Shown here: one piece after another, positions 6,613-16,672 of the stretch
How positions within the stretch are numbered: the stretch's first letter is position 1
Layout: every line of letters begins with the position of its first letter
Notes under the pieces: generated by a model
What the model was told of the DNA's origin: nothing
Seen by the model: the letters and a program-made list of their open reading frames with translations, nothing else
The model's database searches: none
Assembly: GCA_016291665.1 (NCBI GenBank)
Contig: JAEEYE010000020.1
Span: forward strand, 1 to 36,187
Direction of reading: 5' to 3'
DNA: 36,187 bases
Origin: Oxalobacter sp.
Lineage (GTDB): Bacteria > Pseudomonadota > Gammaproteobacteria > Burkholderiales > Burkholderiaceae_D
Position numbers and translations under genes: made by a program

Positions 6613-7776
6613 ATGAAAAAAACGCTTCTGGCCTGTACATTGCTAGGTGCCTTTGCCGGTTCGGCATATGCCCAAGGCCATATCACCGTCTATGGCCTTT
6701 TAGATAGTGGGTACTCAAAATCAACAGGCTCTGACCTCCGGGTTGGCAGCAATGTCGACAGCCGCATGGGGTTCCGTGGAACAGAAGACTTGGGTGACGG
6801 ACTGACAGCGGAATTCAACTTAGAGCATTGCATAAATATGAGTGATGGTACACGTGGTGCCCGCCATCCCAACTACCAAGACCAGTCCATGCGGATGAAT
6901 GACGTGCTCACAACAGGCAACAAGAGCCTAGTCTGGGTACCACCGGAATGGCAGAGTGTCGCGAATATCGGTTTGAGAAGCCAGAATTGGGGGAACATCC
7001 ACATTGGCCGTGTGGTCAACTACGCAATTGAGAACTACCGGTCAATCGACCCTTTCGAACAGAACGGCGTCAGTGCTGGACTCTATACACTGGTCGATTC
7101 AGAAGTGAACGCAAAAACCATCCGCTATGACAGCCCGAACTGGAACGGCTTCAGGTTCGGCCTGGCTTATACCCTCGGACAGAACACCAATTCACGTTCC
7201 CGAGATTTAGGCGGCGATTACCTGAAAGAATATCATATCGACAATGACGGCTGGCTTGTCGGCGCCAGGTATACCAACGGTGGCTTCGACATCCTGGGCA
7301 ACTACGAAAAGATTGTCGACTCAAACGACTCCTACAAATGGAACATCGGGGCAGCTTATACGTTTTCTGACGCCAGCTGGGGCAGCCTGAAGGTGTCAGC
7401 CGGTTATGAAACAATGTCCCTACAGGCATTTAATGGATTGGGTAAAGACGCAGCCGTCGATATCTTCAACGGACTCGACCATTCGATCAATGAAAGGAAT
7501 GCGATTGTCGGCCTCCAATACCGCCAAGGCCCACACACGGTCAACGCATCGTACAACCATGGCAAGATTGAGTATGGCAAAGACAGCAAGGCAAACAAAT
7601 ACGCCTTGGGTTATACCTACAACCTGTCCAAACGCACGTCACTCTACGCAAATGTGTCTTACCTGGATGCAGATGATGAAATGGCATCGGTTGCATACAA
7701 TACCTATTATCCAGACCTGCGCACAGGGCAAGACAAGGTAACGAGTTACCAGATCGGCATTACGCACAAGTTCTGA
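6613..7776 (+). CDS. Outer-membrane porin (Gram-negative Porin_4 type)
   Basis: This 387-residue trimeric beta-barrel porin would give passive diffusion across the outer membrane. It has a signal peptide (MKKTLLACTLLGAFAGSAYA, cleaved before QGHITVYG) and the VYGLLDSGY first strand. The family signature RMGFRGTEDLGDGL follows, with many alternating beta strands and a C-terminal Phe (ITHKF) required for BAM-dependent insertion. AAGGA lies seven bases before the ATG. The loop after the third strand is long (about residues 60-110), and there is one cysteine in FNLEHC. The gene is monocistronic with a weak terminator-like hairpin downstream. Such porins are abundant in betaproteobacteria; selectivity cannot be predicted here. 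Confidence 0.95.
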   Translation: MKKTLLACTLLGAFAGSAYAQGHITVYGLLDSGYSKSTGSDLRVGSNVDSRMGFRGTEDLGDGLTAEFNLEHCINMSDGTRGARHPNYQDQSMRMNDVLTTGNKSLVWVPPEWQSVANIGLRSQNWGNIHIGRVVNYAIENYRSIDPFEQNGVSAGLYTLVDSEVNAKTIRYDSPNWNGFRFGLAYTLGQNTNSRSRDLGGDYLKEYHIDNDGWLVGARYTNGGFDILGNYEKIVDSNDSYKWNIGAAYTFSDASWGSLKVSAGYETMSLQAFNGLGKDAAVDIFNGLDHSINERNAIVGLQYRQGPHTVNASYNHGKIEYGKDSKANKYALGYTYNLSKRTSLYANVSYLDADDEMASVAYNTYYPDLRTGQDKVTSYQIGITHKF

Positions 7777-7813
7777 CACACCAAGAAAAGACAGGCTGCA
7801 TAATTGCAATACA

Positions 7814-7848
7814 CGGGGAGACCAAAATTTCGCCTGGCTTCCCCGTTT
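7814..7848 (+). terminator. Weak terminator-like hairpin after the porin
   Basis: CGGGGA (7814-7819) pairs with TCCCCG (7840-7845) over a 20-nt loop, followed by only TTT. It is the only hairpin between the porin stop and the tRNA promoter that could end porin transcription; the short U-tract keeps confidence low. Confidence 0.35.
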
Positions 7849-7899
7849 CCTGAAGAAGTGTTGTTTTTTATCGCTTACACTAAGAAATTAGATATCATT

Positions 7900-7930
7900 C
7901 ATAGAATAAAGATTGCCTTTTTATTCTATG
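7900..7930. repeat. 11-bp perfect inverted repeat overlapping the tRNA promoter
   Basis: CATAGAATAAA (7900-7910) and TTTATTCTATG (7920-7930) are exact complements around a 9-nt centre. The -35 box of the tRNA-Val promoter lies inside the loop, so this dyad is well placed as an operator; it is too AT-rich to be a strong RNA hairpin. Confidence 0.6.
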
Positions 7931-7941
7931 AGAAATATAAT
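7913..7941 (+). promoter_or_regulatory. Sigma-70 promoter of the tRNA-Val/tRNA-Asp operon
   Basis: TTGCCT (7913-7918), a 17-bp spacer and a perfect TATAAT (7936-7941). Transcription should begin near 7949, about 40 nt before tRNA-Val. Confidence 0.7.
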
Positions 7942-7989
7942 TATACTTCTGACGACGTTAAGTTATCAGTGTTGACTGGATAAGCAAAA

Positions 7990-8065
7990 GGGTGCTTAGC
8001 TCAGTTGGTAGAGCGTCGCCCTTACAAGGCGAATGTCGGGAGTTCGACCCTCTCAGCACCCACCA
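7990..8065 (+). tRNA. tRNA-Val (TAC)
   Basis: Acceptor GGGTGCT pairs with AGCACCC, with discriminator A and encoded CCA. The D-loop reads AGCTCAGTTGGTAGAGC, the anticodon loop is CTTACAA with anticodon TAC, and the T-arm contains GTTCGAC. It is followed after 22 nt by tRNA-Asp copy 2 in one transcription unit. Confidence 0.97.
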
Positions 8066-8087
8066 AACAGTCAATAGACCGATTTTA

Positions 8088-8164
8088 GGAGCGGTAGTTC
8101 AGTTGGTTAGAATACCGGCCTGTCACGCCGGGGGTCGCGGGTTCGAGTCCCGTCCGTTCCGCCA
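8088..8164 (+). tRNA. tRNA-Asp (GTC), copy 2
   Basis: It is identical base for base to copy 1 (4813-4889, minus strand), with encoded CCA and anticodon GTC. It is the second gene of the tRNA-Val/tRNA-Asp operon. The two copies form a 77-bp perfect inverted repeat flanking the MATE-porin-tRNA-Val segment. It is a second possible target for the island integrase. Confidence 0.97.
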
Positions 8165-8171
8165 ATGCCTG

Positions 8172-8212
8172 ATCCCGTAGGTTCGAAAGACCTACGGGAT
8201 TTTCTTATTTTT
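8172..8212 (+). terminator. Terminator of the tRNA-Val/tRNA-Asp operon
   Basis: ATCCCGTAGGT (8172-8182) pairs perfectly with ACCTACGGGAT (8190-8200) over a 7-nt loop, followed by TTTCTTATTTTT. It is a strong intrinsic terminator eight bases after the CCA end. Confidence 0.9.
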
Positions 8213-8574
8213 CAATCAATTACGGCACCATGCCATTCGTGTTGCCCCATCTCCCCGGCGCCTATCGATGGTTTTCCTGATGGTATTTCTTTCCACCAAC
8301 CATATTATCCAGAAAATACCATCAATAGACATCAAATTCTTTTGTAAATCATACAGTTATGCACACACAAGACCAGTGTACAGACGGAGTCAGCACCCCA
8401 AAAAAGGCCAAAGAATCCGCTTTCAACTAAGTATAAGAATGTGTATAAGTATCCGTTTTATCCAGCCGGGGATATACACATTCTGGGAAGGCCTCTCCGT
8501 CTTAGCCCCAAAGGATTCCTAAAGCCTGTTGGCCCTTATTGCTTCTCAAAAACGTAGATTTTCCGGGCAGTGGG
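8213..8574. other. Non-coding gap with a paired 12-bp motif
   Basis: No credible gene is seen between the tRNA terminator and the end of hupB. The gap contains AGAATGTGTATA at 8437-8448 and its exact inverse at 8473-8484, plus degenerate repeats around it (AGACGGAG and its inverse, CCAAAGGATTCC-like pieces). It may be the scar of an earlier insertion at tRNA-Asp copy 2. No clear hupB terminator is visible. Confidence 0.5.
8437..8484. repeat. Exact inverted pair of the AGAATGTGTATA motif
   Basis: The motif at 8437-8448 and its reverse complement at 8473-8484 are separated by 24 bp. The same 12-mer lies upstream of the island integrase at 4646 with almost the same pair spacing (about 36 against 34 bp between centres). 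Confidence 0.65.
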
Positions 8575-8847
8575 TCAGTTGACCGCATCCTTCAGTGCCT
8601 TGGCAGGCTTGAATTTTGGCAGGACAGAGGGCGGAATCTGGATTGCTTCGCCGGTACGGGGATTGCGCCCCATCCTCGCCATACGCTCCCCAACACTGAA
8701 CGTACCAAAACCCGCCAGTGTCACAGGCTCGCCTTTTTCGAGGCTCTCTGTAATCGCTTCCAACACAGCATCAAGGCACCGGGCAGCAGACGCCTTAGAA
8801 ATGTCTGCCTTCCTTGCCATGTATTCGACCAATTCAGTCTTGTTCAT
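8575..8847 (-). CDS. hupB: HU-family nucleoid protein (HU-beta type)
   Basis: This 90-residue histone-like protein bends DNA and binds it without sequence specificity as a dimer. The sequence shows the HU fold: N-terminal helices ([25 protein letters not shown]), the [13 protein letters not shown] signature and the beta-arm with [12 protein letters not shown], whose Pro intercalates into DNA. The start ATG (ending at 8847) has AGGAGG six bases upstream; a TTG two codons earlier is in frame but is inside the spacer. The gene is monocistronic and converges with the tRNA operon. Paralogues (hupA, ihf) exist in most relatives; the beta assignment is by similarity of the N-terminus. Confidence 0.95.
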   Translation of the reverse strand: MNKTELVEYMARKADISKASAARCLDAVLEAITESLEKGEPVTLAGFGTFSVGERMARMGRNPRTGEAIQIPPSVLPKFKPAKALKDAVN

Positions 8848-9010
8848 CTTCAACCTCCTGCACAGGCTCCCTATCAGGCCAATACGTACGCATCCCTGTT
8901 TTTCAGGATGACTTTAGTTGCACAAAAAGCCAACCTGGACGGTTCCTGTATAAAACCTTAAAGTTAAAAAAATAATCCTGCTGATTACGCAAAATAACGT
9001 GCAATTCCGA

Positions 9011-9044
9011 TTAAAAAACAAACCCACCGCTAAGGGTGGGTTTG
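9011..9044 (-). terminator. Terminator of typA
   Basis: On the minus strand CAAACCCACC pairs with GGTGGGTTTG (9035-9044 with 9019-9028) over a 6-nt loop, followed by TTTTTTAA. It lies 22 bp after the typA stop and ends that transcript before hupB. Confidence 0.92.
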
Positions 9045-9066
9045 TATCTCCTAATGATATCCGAAA

Positions 9067-10896
9067 TTACGCACGGCGTTCACGACGGCGTTCGATGTCC
9101 GTCAACAGGCGCTTCCTGATACGGATGCTGCTTGGCGTGATTTCGACAAGTTCATCATCTTCAATGAACTCAACCGCATATTCCAGCGACATCTGGACAG
9201 GTGGAACAAGACGGATGGCTTCATCGGTTCCAGATGCACGGATGTTCGTCAACTGTTTACCCTTGATTGGATTGACGACAATGTCATTGTCGTGCGAATG
9301 GATGCCGATAATCATGCCTTCATAGACAGGATCGTTGTGGCTGACAAACATGCGGCCACGGTCCTGCAGCTTCCAGATGGCATAGGCAACCGCAGAGCCA
9401 CCAACACCGGAAATAAGCACCCCATTGCGGCGGCGTCCTACCTTGTCGTTACCCGGGTCAACTGGGGAATACCCGTCAAAGACATGGCTCATGATACCGG
9501 TACCACGCGTCAGCGTCATAAATTCACTCTGGAAACCAATCAATCCACGAGCAGGAATCCGGTATTCCAAGCGTACCCTGCCCCTGCCGTCAGGCTGCAT
9601 GTCCTGCAGATCCCCACGGCGGCGGCCGAGTTCTTCCATAACGCCCCCCTGGTTTTCTTCATCGACATCAACCGTCAACGCTTCATACGGTTCATGCTTG
9701 ACACCGTCAATCGTCTTGTAGACGACACGTGGGCGGGAAACCGCCAACTCATACCCTTCGCGGCGCATGTTTTCAATCAGAATCGTCAGGTGCAATTCAC
9801 CACGGCCGGACACTTCAAAAACCGTATCATCATCTGTCGGGGAAACACGCAATGCCACATTAGACTTCAATTCACGTTCCAAGCGTTCACGCAGCTGACG
9901 GCTCGTGACAAACTTCCCTTCACGGCCGGCAAACGGAGACGTATTGACCATGAAATTCATCGTCAAAGTCGGTTCATCAATATTGAGCATCGGTAGCGCA
10001 TCCGGCGTTTCCGGATCACACAATGTGGAACCGATATCAATGTCTTCAATACCATTGATCAGGATAATGTCGCCAGCAGACGCTTCATCGATAACCTTAC
10101 GTTCGAGCCCCTTGAAAGAGAGTACCTGGTTGACGCGCGCCTTGATAGGCTTTGAATCAGGACCATTCATCACGATGACATCCTGGTTACCACGTACACG
10201 TCCGCGATTCACACGCCCGATACCGATCTTGCCAACATAGGTAGAATAGTCGAGCGAAGAAATCTGCATCTGAAACGGCCCATCAACATCAGCATCACGC
10301 ACTGGCACATATTTCAGGATTGCATCAAAGAGCGGACGCATGTCGCCTGAGCGGACATCTTCTTCAAGCCCTGCATAACCGTTCAAGGCAGACGCATAGA
10401 CAACCGGGAAGTCCAGCTGTTCTTCATCGGCACCCAGCTTGTCAAACAAATCAAACGTCGCATTAATCACCCAGTCTGGGCGGGCACCTGGCCGGTCGAT
10501 CTTGTTGATCACCACAATCGGTTTCAGCCCCAGGCCCAGTGCCTTACGTGTCACAAAACGTGTCTGCGGCATCGGCCCTTCAACAGCATCGACAAGCAAC
10601 AGGACAGAGTCAACCATCGATAAGACGCGTTCAACTTCGCCGCCGAAGTCTGCATGTCCCGGGGTATCGACGATATTGATGTGCGTACCTTCATATTCAA
10701 CAGCACAGTTCTTGGCCAGGATGGTAATGCCACGTTCCTTTTCCAGGTCGTTGGAGTCCATCACACGTTCTTCAACGGACTGGTTTTCACGGAAAGTCCC
10801 AGACTGGCGCAGCAGCTGGTCCACCAACGTGGTCTTGCCATGGTCGACATGGGCGATGATCGCTACATTACGGATGGCACGTTTTGGTTCAGACAT
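9067..10896 (-). CDS. typA: Ribosome-associated GTPase TypA/BipA
   Basis: This 609-residue translational GTPase of the EF-G-like family acts in 50S assembly at low temperature and in stress adaptation. The G domain is intact: [15 protein letters not shown] (G1, about residues 16-30), RGITI (G2), DTPGHADF (G3) and [10 protein letters not shown] (G4). Domain II follows, then the EF-G III/V-like domains, and the TypA-specific C-terminal domain contains [12 protein letters not shown] and [14 protein letters not shown]. Length equals the family norm. It follows truB by 48 bp and so may be transcribed with the rimP-truB operon, ending at a strong terminator. Confidence 0.98.
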   Translation of the reverse strand: MSEPKRAIRNVAIIAHVDHGKTTLVDQLLRQSGTFRENQSVEERVMDSNDLEKERGITILAKNCAVEYEGTHINIVDTPGHADFGGEVERVLSMVDSVLLLVDAVEGPMPQTRFVTRKALGLGLKPIVVINKIDRPGARPDWVINATFDLFDKLGADEEQLDFPVVYASALNGYAGLEEDVRSGDMRPLFDAILKYVPVRDADVDGPFQMQISSLDYSTYVGKIGIGRVNRGRVRGNQDVIVMNGPDSKPIKARVNQVLSFKGLERKVIDEASAGDIILINGIEDIDIGSTLCDPETPDALPMLNIDEPTLTMNFMVNTSPFAGREGKFVTSRQLRERLERELKSNVALRVSPTDDDTVFEVSGRGELHLTILIENMRREGYELAVSRPRVVYKTIDGVKHEPYEALTVDVDEENQGGVMEELGRRRGDLQDMQPDGRGRVRLEYRIPARGLIGFQSEFMTLTRGTGIMSHVFDGYSPVDPGNDKVGRRRNGVLISGVGGSAVAYAIWKLQDRGRMFVSHNDPVYEGMIIGIHSHDNDIVVNPIKGKQLTNIRASGTDEAIRLVPPVQMSLEYAVEFIEDDELVEITPSSIRIRKRLLTDIERRRERRA

Positions 10897-10944
10897 AGGG
10901 TTTACTTCTCTTTGAAATTTGGGAAACTGAGTATTTTAACTGAT

Positions 10945-11889
10945 TTAATGCTCTCTGAGCGCGACAAGGCGCTCCGGCGCCAAAATACCGTCGTCGCGGA
11001 GCTTGGCTGTCCCCAAGAACACACCTTCCGGACCATAAATCCGGTAACGGCCAGCACCCTGTGGGACATCAATGCCCTCTTTCACAGGGGAAAGGCGCTG
11101 CCCGTGGCGGTAGCGTTTTGCCAAGGCCTCATCCAACGTCACAGCGGGAGATTGGGCAAGCAACCAGTCAACCGGCTTTAGGAACTGGCTGGCCAATGAT
11201 GCACCATCCCCGGATGCATTCTGAAGCAACTCCAGTTCAATGGCATCAGATAAGGACAACTCCCCGACTCGGGTACGGCGCAACGCAACCAGGTGTGCAC
11301 CACAACCGATGGCTTCGCCAATATCTGCACCCAGCACGCGGATATAAGTGCCTTTGCTGCATGTCACGGACAATGTCATGAAAGGCATCTGCCAATCCAC
11401 CAGGCGCAACTCGTGGATGATGACATCGCGTGCTGCGCGTTCGACAGTAATCCCTTCGCGCGCATATTCGTAAAGCGGTTTACCATCACGCTTTAGGGCC
11501 GAATACATCGGCGGCACCTGCTTGATTGCCCCACGGAAACGATCCAACACGGTTTCAATATCGGATAACGTCAGACTGGGGACTTTTGCCGTCCTTAAAA
11601 CCAGCCCTTCGGTATCCCCTGTATCAGTCACTTTCCCCAATTTGACGACTGTGTCGTACGTTTTATCCGCATCCAACAGGTCTTGGGAAAACTTGGTCGC
11701 TTCCCCAAAGCAAAGCGGCAGGAGGCCTGTTGCAAAGGGATCCAAAGTCCCCGTATGCCCTGCCTTCTTGGCATTGAAGAGGCGTTTCGCCCGGATTAAG
11801 GCATCGTTGCTTGTGATGTCTTTGGGCTTATCCAATAAAAGAACCCCGTCCAAATCGAGACGGGGTGCGCGGCGTACTTGCTTTTCCAT
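10945..11889 (-). CDS. truB: tRNA pseudouridine-55 synthase TruB
   Basis: This 314-residue enzyme isomerises U55 to pseudouridine in the T-loop of tRNAs. The catalytic motif HTGTLDPFATGLLP carries the nucleophilic Asp (about residue 50), and LLLDKPKDITSND, the substrate loop (YSALKRDGKPLYEYAREG) and SKGTYIRVLGADIG are all typical. A C-terminal PUA-like domain follows. It lies 25 bp after rbfA in the classical nusA-infB operon order. The Shine-Dalgarno is weak, so it may rely on coupling from rbfA. Confidence 0.98.
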   Translation of the reverse strand: MEKQVRRAPRLDLDGVLLLDKPKDITSNDALIRAKRLFNAKKAGHTGTLDPFATGLLPLCFGEATKFSQDLLDADKTYDTVVKLGKVTDTGDTEGLVLRTAKVPSLTLSDIETVLDRFRGAIKQVPPMYSALKRDGKPLYEYAREGITVERAARDVIIHELRLVDWQMPFMTLSVTCSKGTYIRVLGADIGEAIGCGAHLVALRRTRVGELSLSDAIELELLQNASGDGASLASQFLKPVDWLLAQSPAVTLDEALAKRYRHGQRLSPVKEGIDVPQGAGRYRIYGPEGVFLGTAKLRDDGILAPERLVALREH

Positions 11890-11914
11890 ACATTAAAAAC
11901 TGACCAGATGTCCT

Positions 11915-12304
11915 TTATGCGGGTTCATCATCCGGCACATGGGTTTCATTGGCCTTCTCAATCAACTTCATCAATGCAATACCGTCTTTGATGGAACTGT
12001 CATAGACAAAGGTGAGCGTGGGCAGCGTATGGATATGCAGACGCTTGCCCAGCTCATTACGCAAAAAGCCCGATGCGCGCGAAAGGCTTTTCTGAGTAAT
12101 TTCGAGTTTCTCAGGATTGTCATCCAGCATCGTATAAAAGACTTTTGCCAAGGCATAATCAGGGGTCAGCTTCACTTCCGTGATGGTGACCATCCCAACA
12201 TCTGGATCCTTCAGTTCTGAAAAGATAATGTCCGACAAATCCCGCTGGATCTGGTCGGCAATACGCAGGACACGGTCAGGGATTGCACGTTTACGTTTTA
12301 CCAT
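11915..12304 (-). CDS. rbfA: 30S ribosome-binding factor A
   Basis: This 129-residue KH-type protein is needed for late 30S maturation, 16S rRNA 5'-end processing and cold adaptation. It shows the conserved core DRVLRIADQIQRDLSDIIFSELKDPDVGMVTITEVKLTPDYALAKVF and the LPTLTFVYDSSIKDG signature. AAGGAGGG lies just before the ATG. It is in the middle of infB-rbfA-truB, 30 bp after infB, and is part of the same ribosome assembly operon. Confidence 0.97.
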   Translation of the reverse strand: MVKRKRAIPDRVLRIADQIQRDLSDIIFSELKDPDVGMVTITEVKLTPDYALAKVFYTMLDDNPEKLEITQKSLSRASGFLRNELGKRLHIHTLPTLTFVYDSSIKDGIALMKLIEKANETHVPDDEPA

Positions 12305-12334
12305 AATGCCCTCCTTTCAGCATAAAAAACCATA

Positions 12335-15073
12335 TTACAGCGTACGGGCGATTTCCTGGATTTCAAAGACTTCAATCTGGTCGCCTTCCTGGATGTCGTT
12401 GTAACCTTTCAAGGTCAGACCACATTCAAAGCCAGCTTTGACTTCCTTCATGTCATCCTTGAAGCGTTTCAGGGAATCAATCTCACCCGTCCAGATTACG
12501 ACATGGTCACGCAACAGGTGGACTGGCGCCCCACGGCGAACCAAGCCTTCCATGACAAAGCAACCAGCAATGGAACCCACCTTGCTGACGTGGATGACCT
12601 GACGGATTTCGACCAAACCCAGTGCCGTTTCGCGTTTTTCAGGGGCGAGCATACCGGACATCGCCGCTTTCACATCATCAATCGCATCATAGATGATGTT
12701 GTAGTAGCGGATATCGATACCATTGGCTTCAGCCAGGTTCCTAGCCTGTGCATCAGCACGGGTATTAAAGCCGATGATGACCGCCTTGGATGCAACAGCC
12801 AAGTTGACGTCGGTTTCGGTAATGCCACCAACTGCCGCATGAATCACCTGGACACGGACTTCGTCGTTTGAAAGCTTCAAAAGCGACGCAGACAGCGCTT
12901 CCTGGGAACCCTGGACGTCCGTCTTGATGATCAATGGCAGCGTCTTGACTTCGCCTTCAGCAATCTGGTCAAACATGTTTTCGAGTTTAGCCGCCTGCTG
13001 TTTAGCCAGTTTCACATCACGGAACTTACCCTGGCGGAAAAGCGCAATTTCACGGGCTTTACGTTCATCGTTCAAGACAATAATTTCTTCACCAGCCGAT
13101 GGCACACCAGAAATCCCCTGGATTTCAACCGGGATACTTGGACCTGCATCGGTAATGCTGCGGCCGTTTTCATCGAGCATCGCACGGACACGCCCATATT
13201 CGGGACCTGCCAGGACGACATCGCCACGGTGCAACGTCCCAGACTGAACCAGGACAGTAGCCACAGGACCGCGCCCCTTATCAAGCCTTGCTTCAATGAC
13301 GATACCTTGTGCCATCGCATCTACCGGTGCCTGGAGTTCCAGGATTTCAGCCTGCAGGAGGACATTTTCCAGCAGGTCATCAATACCCTGACCGGTCTTC
13401 GCAGACACATGGATAAATGGCGCATCACCACCGTATTCTTCCGGCAGGACGTTTTCAGCAACCAGTTCCTGGGTCACACGGTCTGGGTTGGCACCTGGTT
13501 TATCAATCTTGTTGATTGCAACGACAATCGGCACATTGGCTGCCCTTGCGTGGGCGATTGCTTCCTTGGTCTGTGGCATCACACCATCGTCGGCGGCCAC
13601 CACCAGGATAACAATATCAGTTGCCTGGGCACCACGGGCACGCATTGCGGTAAACGCTTCATGCCCCGGGGTATCCAGGAAGGTAATGATGCCGCGTTTG
13701 GTCTTCACATGGTATGCACCAATGTGCTGGGTAATCCCACCGGCTTCGCCAGAAGCAATCTTTGTACGGCGGATATAATCCAATAGCGACGTCTTACCAT
13801 GGTCAACGTGCCCCATGACCGTCACAACTGGTGCACGTGGCAGTTTTTCCGCGTTCTTGCCCAGATCCATGTCTTCCAGGGCAGATTCTGCATCCTGGAT
13901 CTTGGCGGCAATCGCATTGTGTCCCATTTCTTCAACCAAGATCATTGCTGTTTCCTGATCCAAGACCTGGTTGATCGTAACCATCTGCCCCAACTTCATC
14001 ATCTGTTTGATGACTTCTGATGCCTTCACAGCCATCTTATGAGCCAATTCACCAACCGTAATGGTTTCTGGCACATGGACGTCATGGACAATCGCTTCAG
14101 TCGGTTGATGGAAATTGCTTTCGCGTTCAACCTGATGGCGACGGTTCTTGCCCGACTTGCCACTGCGACCGCCTTCACGGTCGTTGCCCATATCGCCGCC
14201 GCGGGTTTTCATACCCGAGCCACGTTTCTTGGTCGGTTCATCTTGCCAGCCGCCGTTATTATTGCCGCGGCCTTTGCGGTCACTGCGCTTGCCTCCCTTG
14301 TCACCCTTCTCACTACGGGAAGGCTCTTCTCCCTTGGCATCTTTCTTCTCAGCCACTTTCTTTTCGGCGGGTTTGGCCTTTTCAGCAACAGGTTTAGGAG
14401 GTTCAGCCTTGGGTTTTGGCGGTTTCCTTGGCGGCACACCACTCATCATGGCTTTAATCTGCGCCACTTCATCTTCAACCGCCTTACGCGCACGTTCCAC
14501 TTCCTGGCGGCGGCGTTCTTTTTCTTCTTCGGATTCCTGAGGTGGCTTCGGCGTTTCAGGCGCCTTCACTTCTTTTACAGGTGCTGGTGCGGGTGCTGGC
14601 GCAGGTTTCGGTTCTTCCTTTACAGGCGCAGCGGTAGCTTCTGCTGCCTTTTTCGCCGCCTCCTTGGCGGCGGCTTCCTTAGCGGCTGCTTCCTTAGCCG
14701 CCTCTTCAGCCGCTTTCTTTTCAGCCGCCTGGCGCTCTGCTTCGGCCTTAGCCTTTTCAGCTTCTGCCTTAGCCCTTTCCTGTTCTTTCTTTTCGCGCGC
14801 ATCCGCTTCCTGGCGCGCAATCAGTTCAGCCTGACGGCGGGCTTCTTCCTCACGACGTCGCTTTTCAGCCTCGTCAATGACAGGCACAGCCTTGCGGCGT
14901 GCAATCTCAGCACGCACGGCTTCTTTTTCATCACGCCTAACGATCGTGCGTTTCTTACGGACTTCCACCTGGATAGTCCGTGAACGCCCCGCCGCATCAG
15001 CCTGGCGGATTTCACTGGTTTCTTTCCTTGAGATGGATATCTTGCGCTTTTCAGCTGGAGTATTAGTTGCCAT
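12335..15073 (-). CDS. infB: Translation initiation factor IF-2, lacking the first N-terminal domain
   Basis: This 912-residue GTPase brings fMet-tRNA to the 30S subunit. It starts directly with the IF2_assoc-type segment ([16 protein letters not shown], then [11 protein letters not shown]) instead of the usual roughly 50-residue IF2_N1 domain. A long Ala/Lys/Glu helix follows (about 75-148), then a Pro/Ala linker, a Gly/Arg/Lys-rich region (about 250-310) and the second IF2_N domain (about 333-390). The GTPase has GHVDHGKTS at 421-429, DTPGHEAF and NKID, followed by domains II-IV. AAGGA lies just before the ATG and an in-frame TAA lies about 36 nt upstream, so no longer start exists. It lies 36 bp after nusA. 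Confidence 0.97.
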   Translation of the reverse strand: MATNTPAEKRKISISRKETSEIRQADAAGRSRTIQVEVRKKRTIVRRDEKEAVRAEIARRKAVPVIDEAEKRRREEEARRQAELIARQEADAREKKEQERAKAEAEKAKAEAERQAAEKKAAEEAAKEAAAKEAAAKEAAKKAAEATAAPVKEEPKPAPAPAPAPVKEVKAPETPKPPQESEEEKERRRQEVERARKAVEDEVAQIKAMMSGVPPRKPPKPKAEPPKPVAEKAKPAEKKVAEKKDAKGEEPSRSEKGDKGGKRSDRKGRGNNNGGWQDEPTKKRGSGMKTRGGDMGNDREGGRSGKSGKNRRHQVERESNFHQPTEAIVHDVHVPETITVGELAHKMAVKASEVIKQMMKLGQMVTINQVLDQETAMILVEEMGHNAIAAKIQDAESALEDMDLGKNAEKLPRAPVVTVMGHVDHGKTSLLDYIRRTKIASGEAGGITQHIGAYHVKTKRGIITFLDTPGHEAFTAMRARGAQATDIVILVVAADDGVMPQTKEAIAHARAANVPIVVAINKIDKPGANPDRVTQELVAENVLPEEYGGDAPFIHVSAKTGQGIDDLLENVLLQAEILELQAPVDAMAQGIVIEARLDKGRGPVATVLVQSGTLHRGDVVLAGPEYGRVRAMLDENGRSITDAGPSIPVEIQGISGVPSAGEEIIVLNDERKAREIALFRQGKFRDVKLAKQQAAKLENMFDQIAEGEVKTLPLIIKTDVQGSQEALSASLLKLSNDEVRVQVIHAAVGGITETDVNLAVASKAVIIGFNTRADAQARNLAEANGIDIRYYNIIYDAIDDVKAAMSGMLAPEKRETALGLVEIRQVIHVSKVGSIAGCFVMEGLVRRGAPVHLLRDHVVIWTGEIDSLKRFKDDMKEVKAGFECGLTLKGYNDIQEGDQIEVFEIQEIARTL

Positions 15074-15109
15074 GGTTCTTCTTTTCCTTATGTTTCCTTA
15101 TGGCTCCCA

Positions 15110-16672
15110 TTACCTGGATTCCATCAATGCACGGGCTGCATCCTGCAATTCCCTTGCCTTATCATCATAAGCCGCGTCAATAGCGTCCTGCTCTTCGTCA
15201 GTCACATCAGCAAGCTCGTTTTCAAGCAGCTGGCGTGCACGTTCCTGAGGCAGTGCCAAAATCGCCCCAAACTCGTCATAAGCGAGTCCTGCAAAGCGTT
15301 CCACCGTCAGGATTCCAGCATTGCCCAGCTTCGTTGCAACCACACTCGTCATCCCTGCAAGATCCTTGAGTGCTTCTTCCATATCCTTCGTGGCGTCTTC
15401 ATAAGCGATTTCTTCGTTGACGAAAACATCGCGTGCCCGCTGGCGCAGTTCCTTCAAGGTCTCTTCATCGAACGCTTCAATTTCAAGCAGTTCTTCCATC
15501 GGGACATACGCAATTTCTTCAATCGTCGTAAACCCTTCATCAATCAAGACGTCTGCGGCTTCCTGATCCAAGTCCAGCTTCTTCATGAAAAGATCCTGGA
15601 GTACAGCGCGTTCCTGCGCATTCTTTTCATCCGCCTCTTCATCGGTCATGATATTGATTTTCCAACCAGTCAGTTCTGTCGCTAGGCGGACATTCTGTCC
15701 ATTACGGCCGATGGCAATCGCAAGGTTCTCTTCGTCAACAATCACATCCATCGAGTGCTGGTCTTCATCCACCACAATCGAAGTCACGGTAGCCGGTGCC
15801 AAGGCGCCAATCACAAACTGTGCTGGGTCTTCAGACCAAGGGACGATATCAACACGTTCACCGGACAATTCACCGGTAACAGCCTGCACACGTGAACCGC
15901 GGATACCAACACAGGTACCGATTGGATCAATACGGCGATCCAACGCATGGACGGCAATCTTCGCGCGGATGCCAGGATCGCGCGCAGCGGACTTGATTTC
16001 CAACTGGCCATCTTCAATTTCCGGGACTTCCCGTGCAAAAAGCTGCTTGATGAAGTCAGGCGACGTACGGGATAAAAGCACTTGGGTACCACGAGGCGTA
16101 CGGTCAACGCGCAGGATGCTGGCGCTAACCCGGTCACCGACACGCAGGTTTTCCTTAGGGATCATCTGGTCGCGTGGCAGCCGGCTTTCGACCTTGCTGA
16201 ATTCAACGATCGCATCACCCTTTTCCATCCGTTTGATGACACCGTTTACGATTGTCTCACCACGATCCAAGAAATCATTCAAGTTCTGTTCACGTTCGGC
16301 ATCACGGATACGCTGCAACACAATCTGCTTCGTATCCTGCGCAAAACGGCGTCCCAAGAAGTCAGCCGATTCAATCGGTTCTTCAATGTATTCGCCCACT
16401 TCGATGTCTGGGAACTGTTCCTTGGCTTCGAAGTACAGGATTTCCTGATCCGGCTGCTGCAGCCCGGCTTCATCTGGAACCACCTTCCAGCGGCGGAAGG
16501 ATTCACGTTCACCGGTATCACGGTCAATAGCAACACGGATGTCGACATCACCTGGGTAACGCTTCTTGGTCGCAAGGGCCATCGCGTGTTCCAACGCTTC
16601 CAGAACAATTTCCTTGCTAACATTCTTTTCGCGCGCCAGCGCATCCACTAACTGAAGAATTTCAAGACTCAT
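15110..16672 (-). CDS. nusA: Transcription termination/antitermination factor NusA
   Basis: This 520-residue RNA polymerase-binding factor controls pausing, termination and antitermination. It has the N-terminal polymerase-binding domain (1-135), S1 (about 136-200, [16 protein letters not shown]), KH1 and KH2 ([17 protein letters not shown] and [15 protein letters not shown]). Two C-terminal acidic AR/HhH repeats (about 365-500) follow, as in E. coli. Its ATG overlaps the rimP stop by ATGA, indicating translational coupling. In E. coli NusA represses its own operon through leader termination; an intrinsic terminator in the rimP leader here would fit this. Confidence 0.98.
   Translation of the reverse strand: MSLEILQLVDALAREKNVSKEIVLEALEHAMALATKKRYPGDVDIRVAIDRDTGERESFRRWKVVPDEAGLQQPDQEILYFEAKEQFPDIEVGEYIEEPIESADFLGRRFAQDTKQIVLQRIRDAEREQNLNDFLDRGETIVNGVIKRMEKGDAIVEFSKVESRLPRDQMIPKENLRVGDRVSASILRVDRTPRGTQVLLSRTSPDFIKQLFAREVPEIEDGQLEIKSAARDPGIRAKIAVHALDRRIDPIGTCVGIRGSRVQAVTGELSGERVDIVPWSEDPAQFVIGALAPATVTSIVVDEDQHSMDVIVDEENLAIAIGRNGQNVRLATELTGWKINIMTDEEADEKNAQERAVLQDLFMKKLDLDQEAADVLIDEGFTTIEEIAYVPMEELLEIEAFDEETLKELRQRARDVFVNEEIAYEDATKDMEEALKDLAGMTSVVATKLGNAGILTVERFAGLAYDEFGAILALPQERARQLLENELADVTDEEQDAIDAAYDDKARELQDAARALMESR

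Noticed and set aside
14039-14983. 314-codon plus-strand frame rich in Phe and Arg
   Set aside because: It is the complement of the Lys/Ala/Glu-rich part of infB; low-complexity coding creates long open antisense frames.
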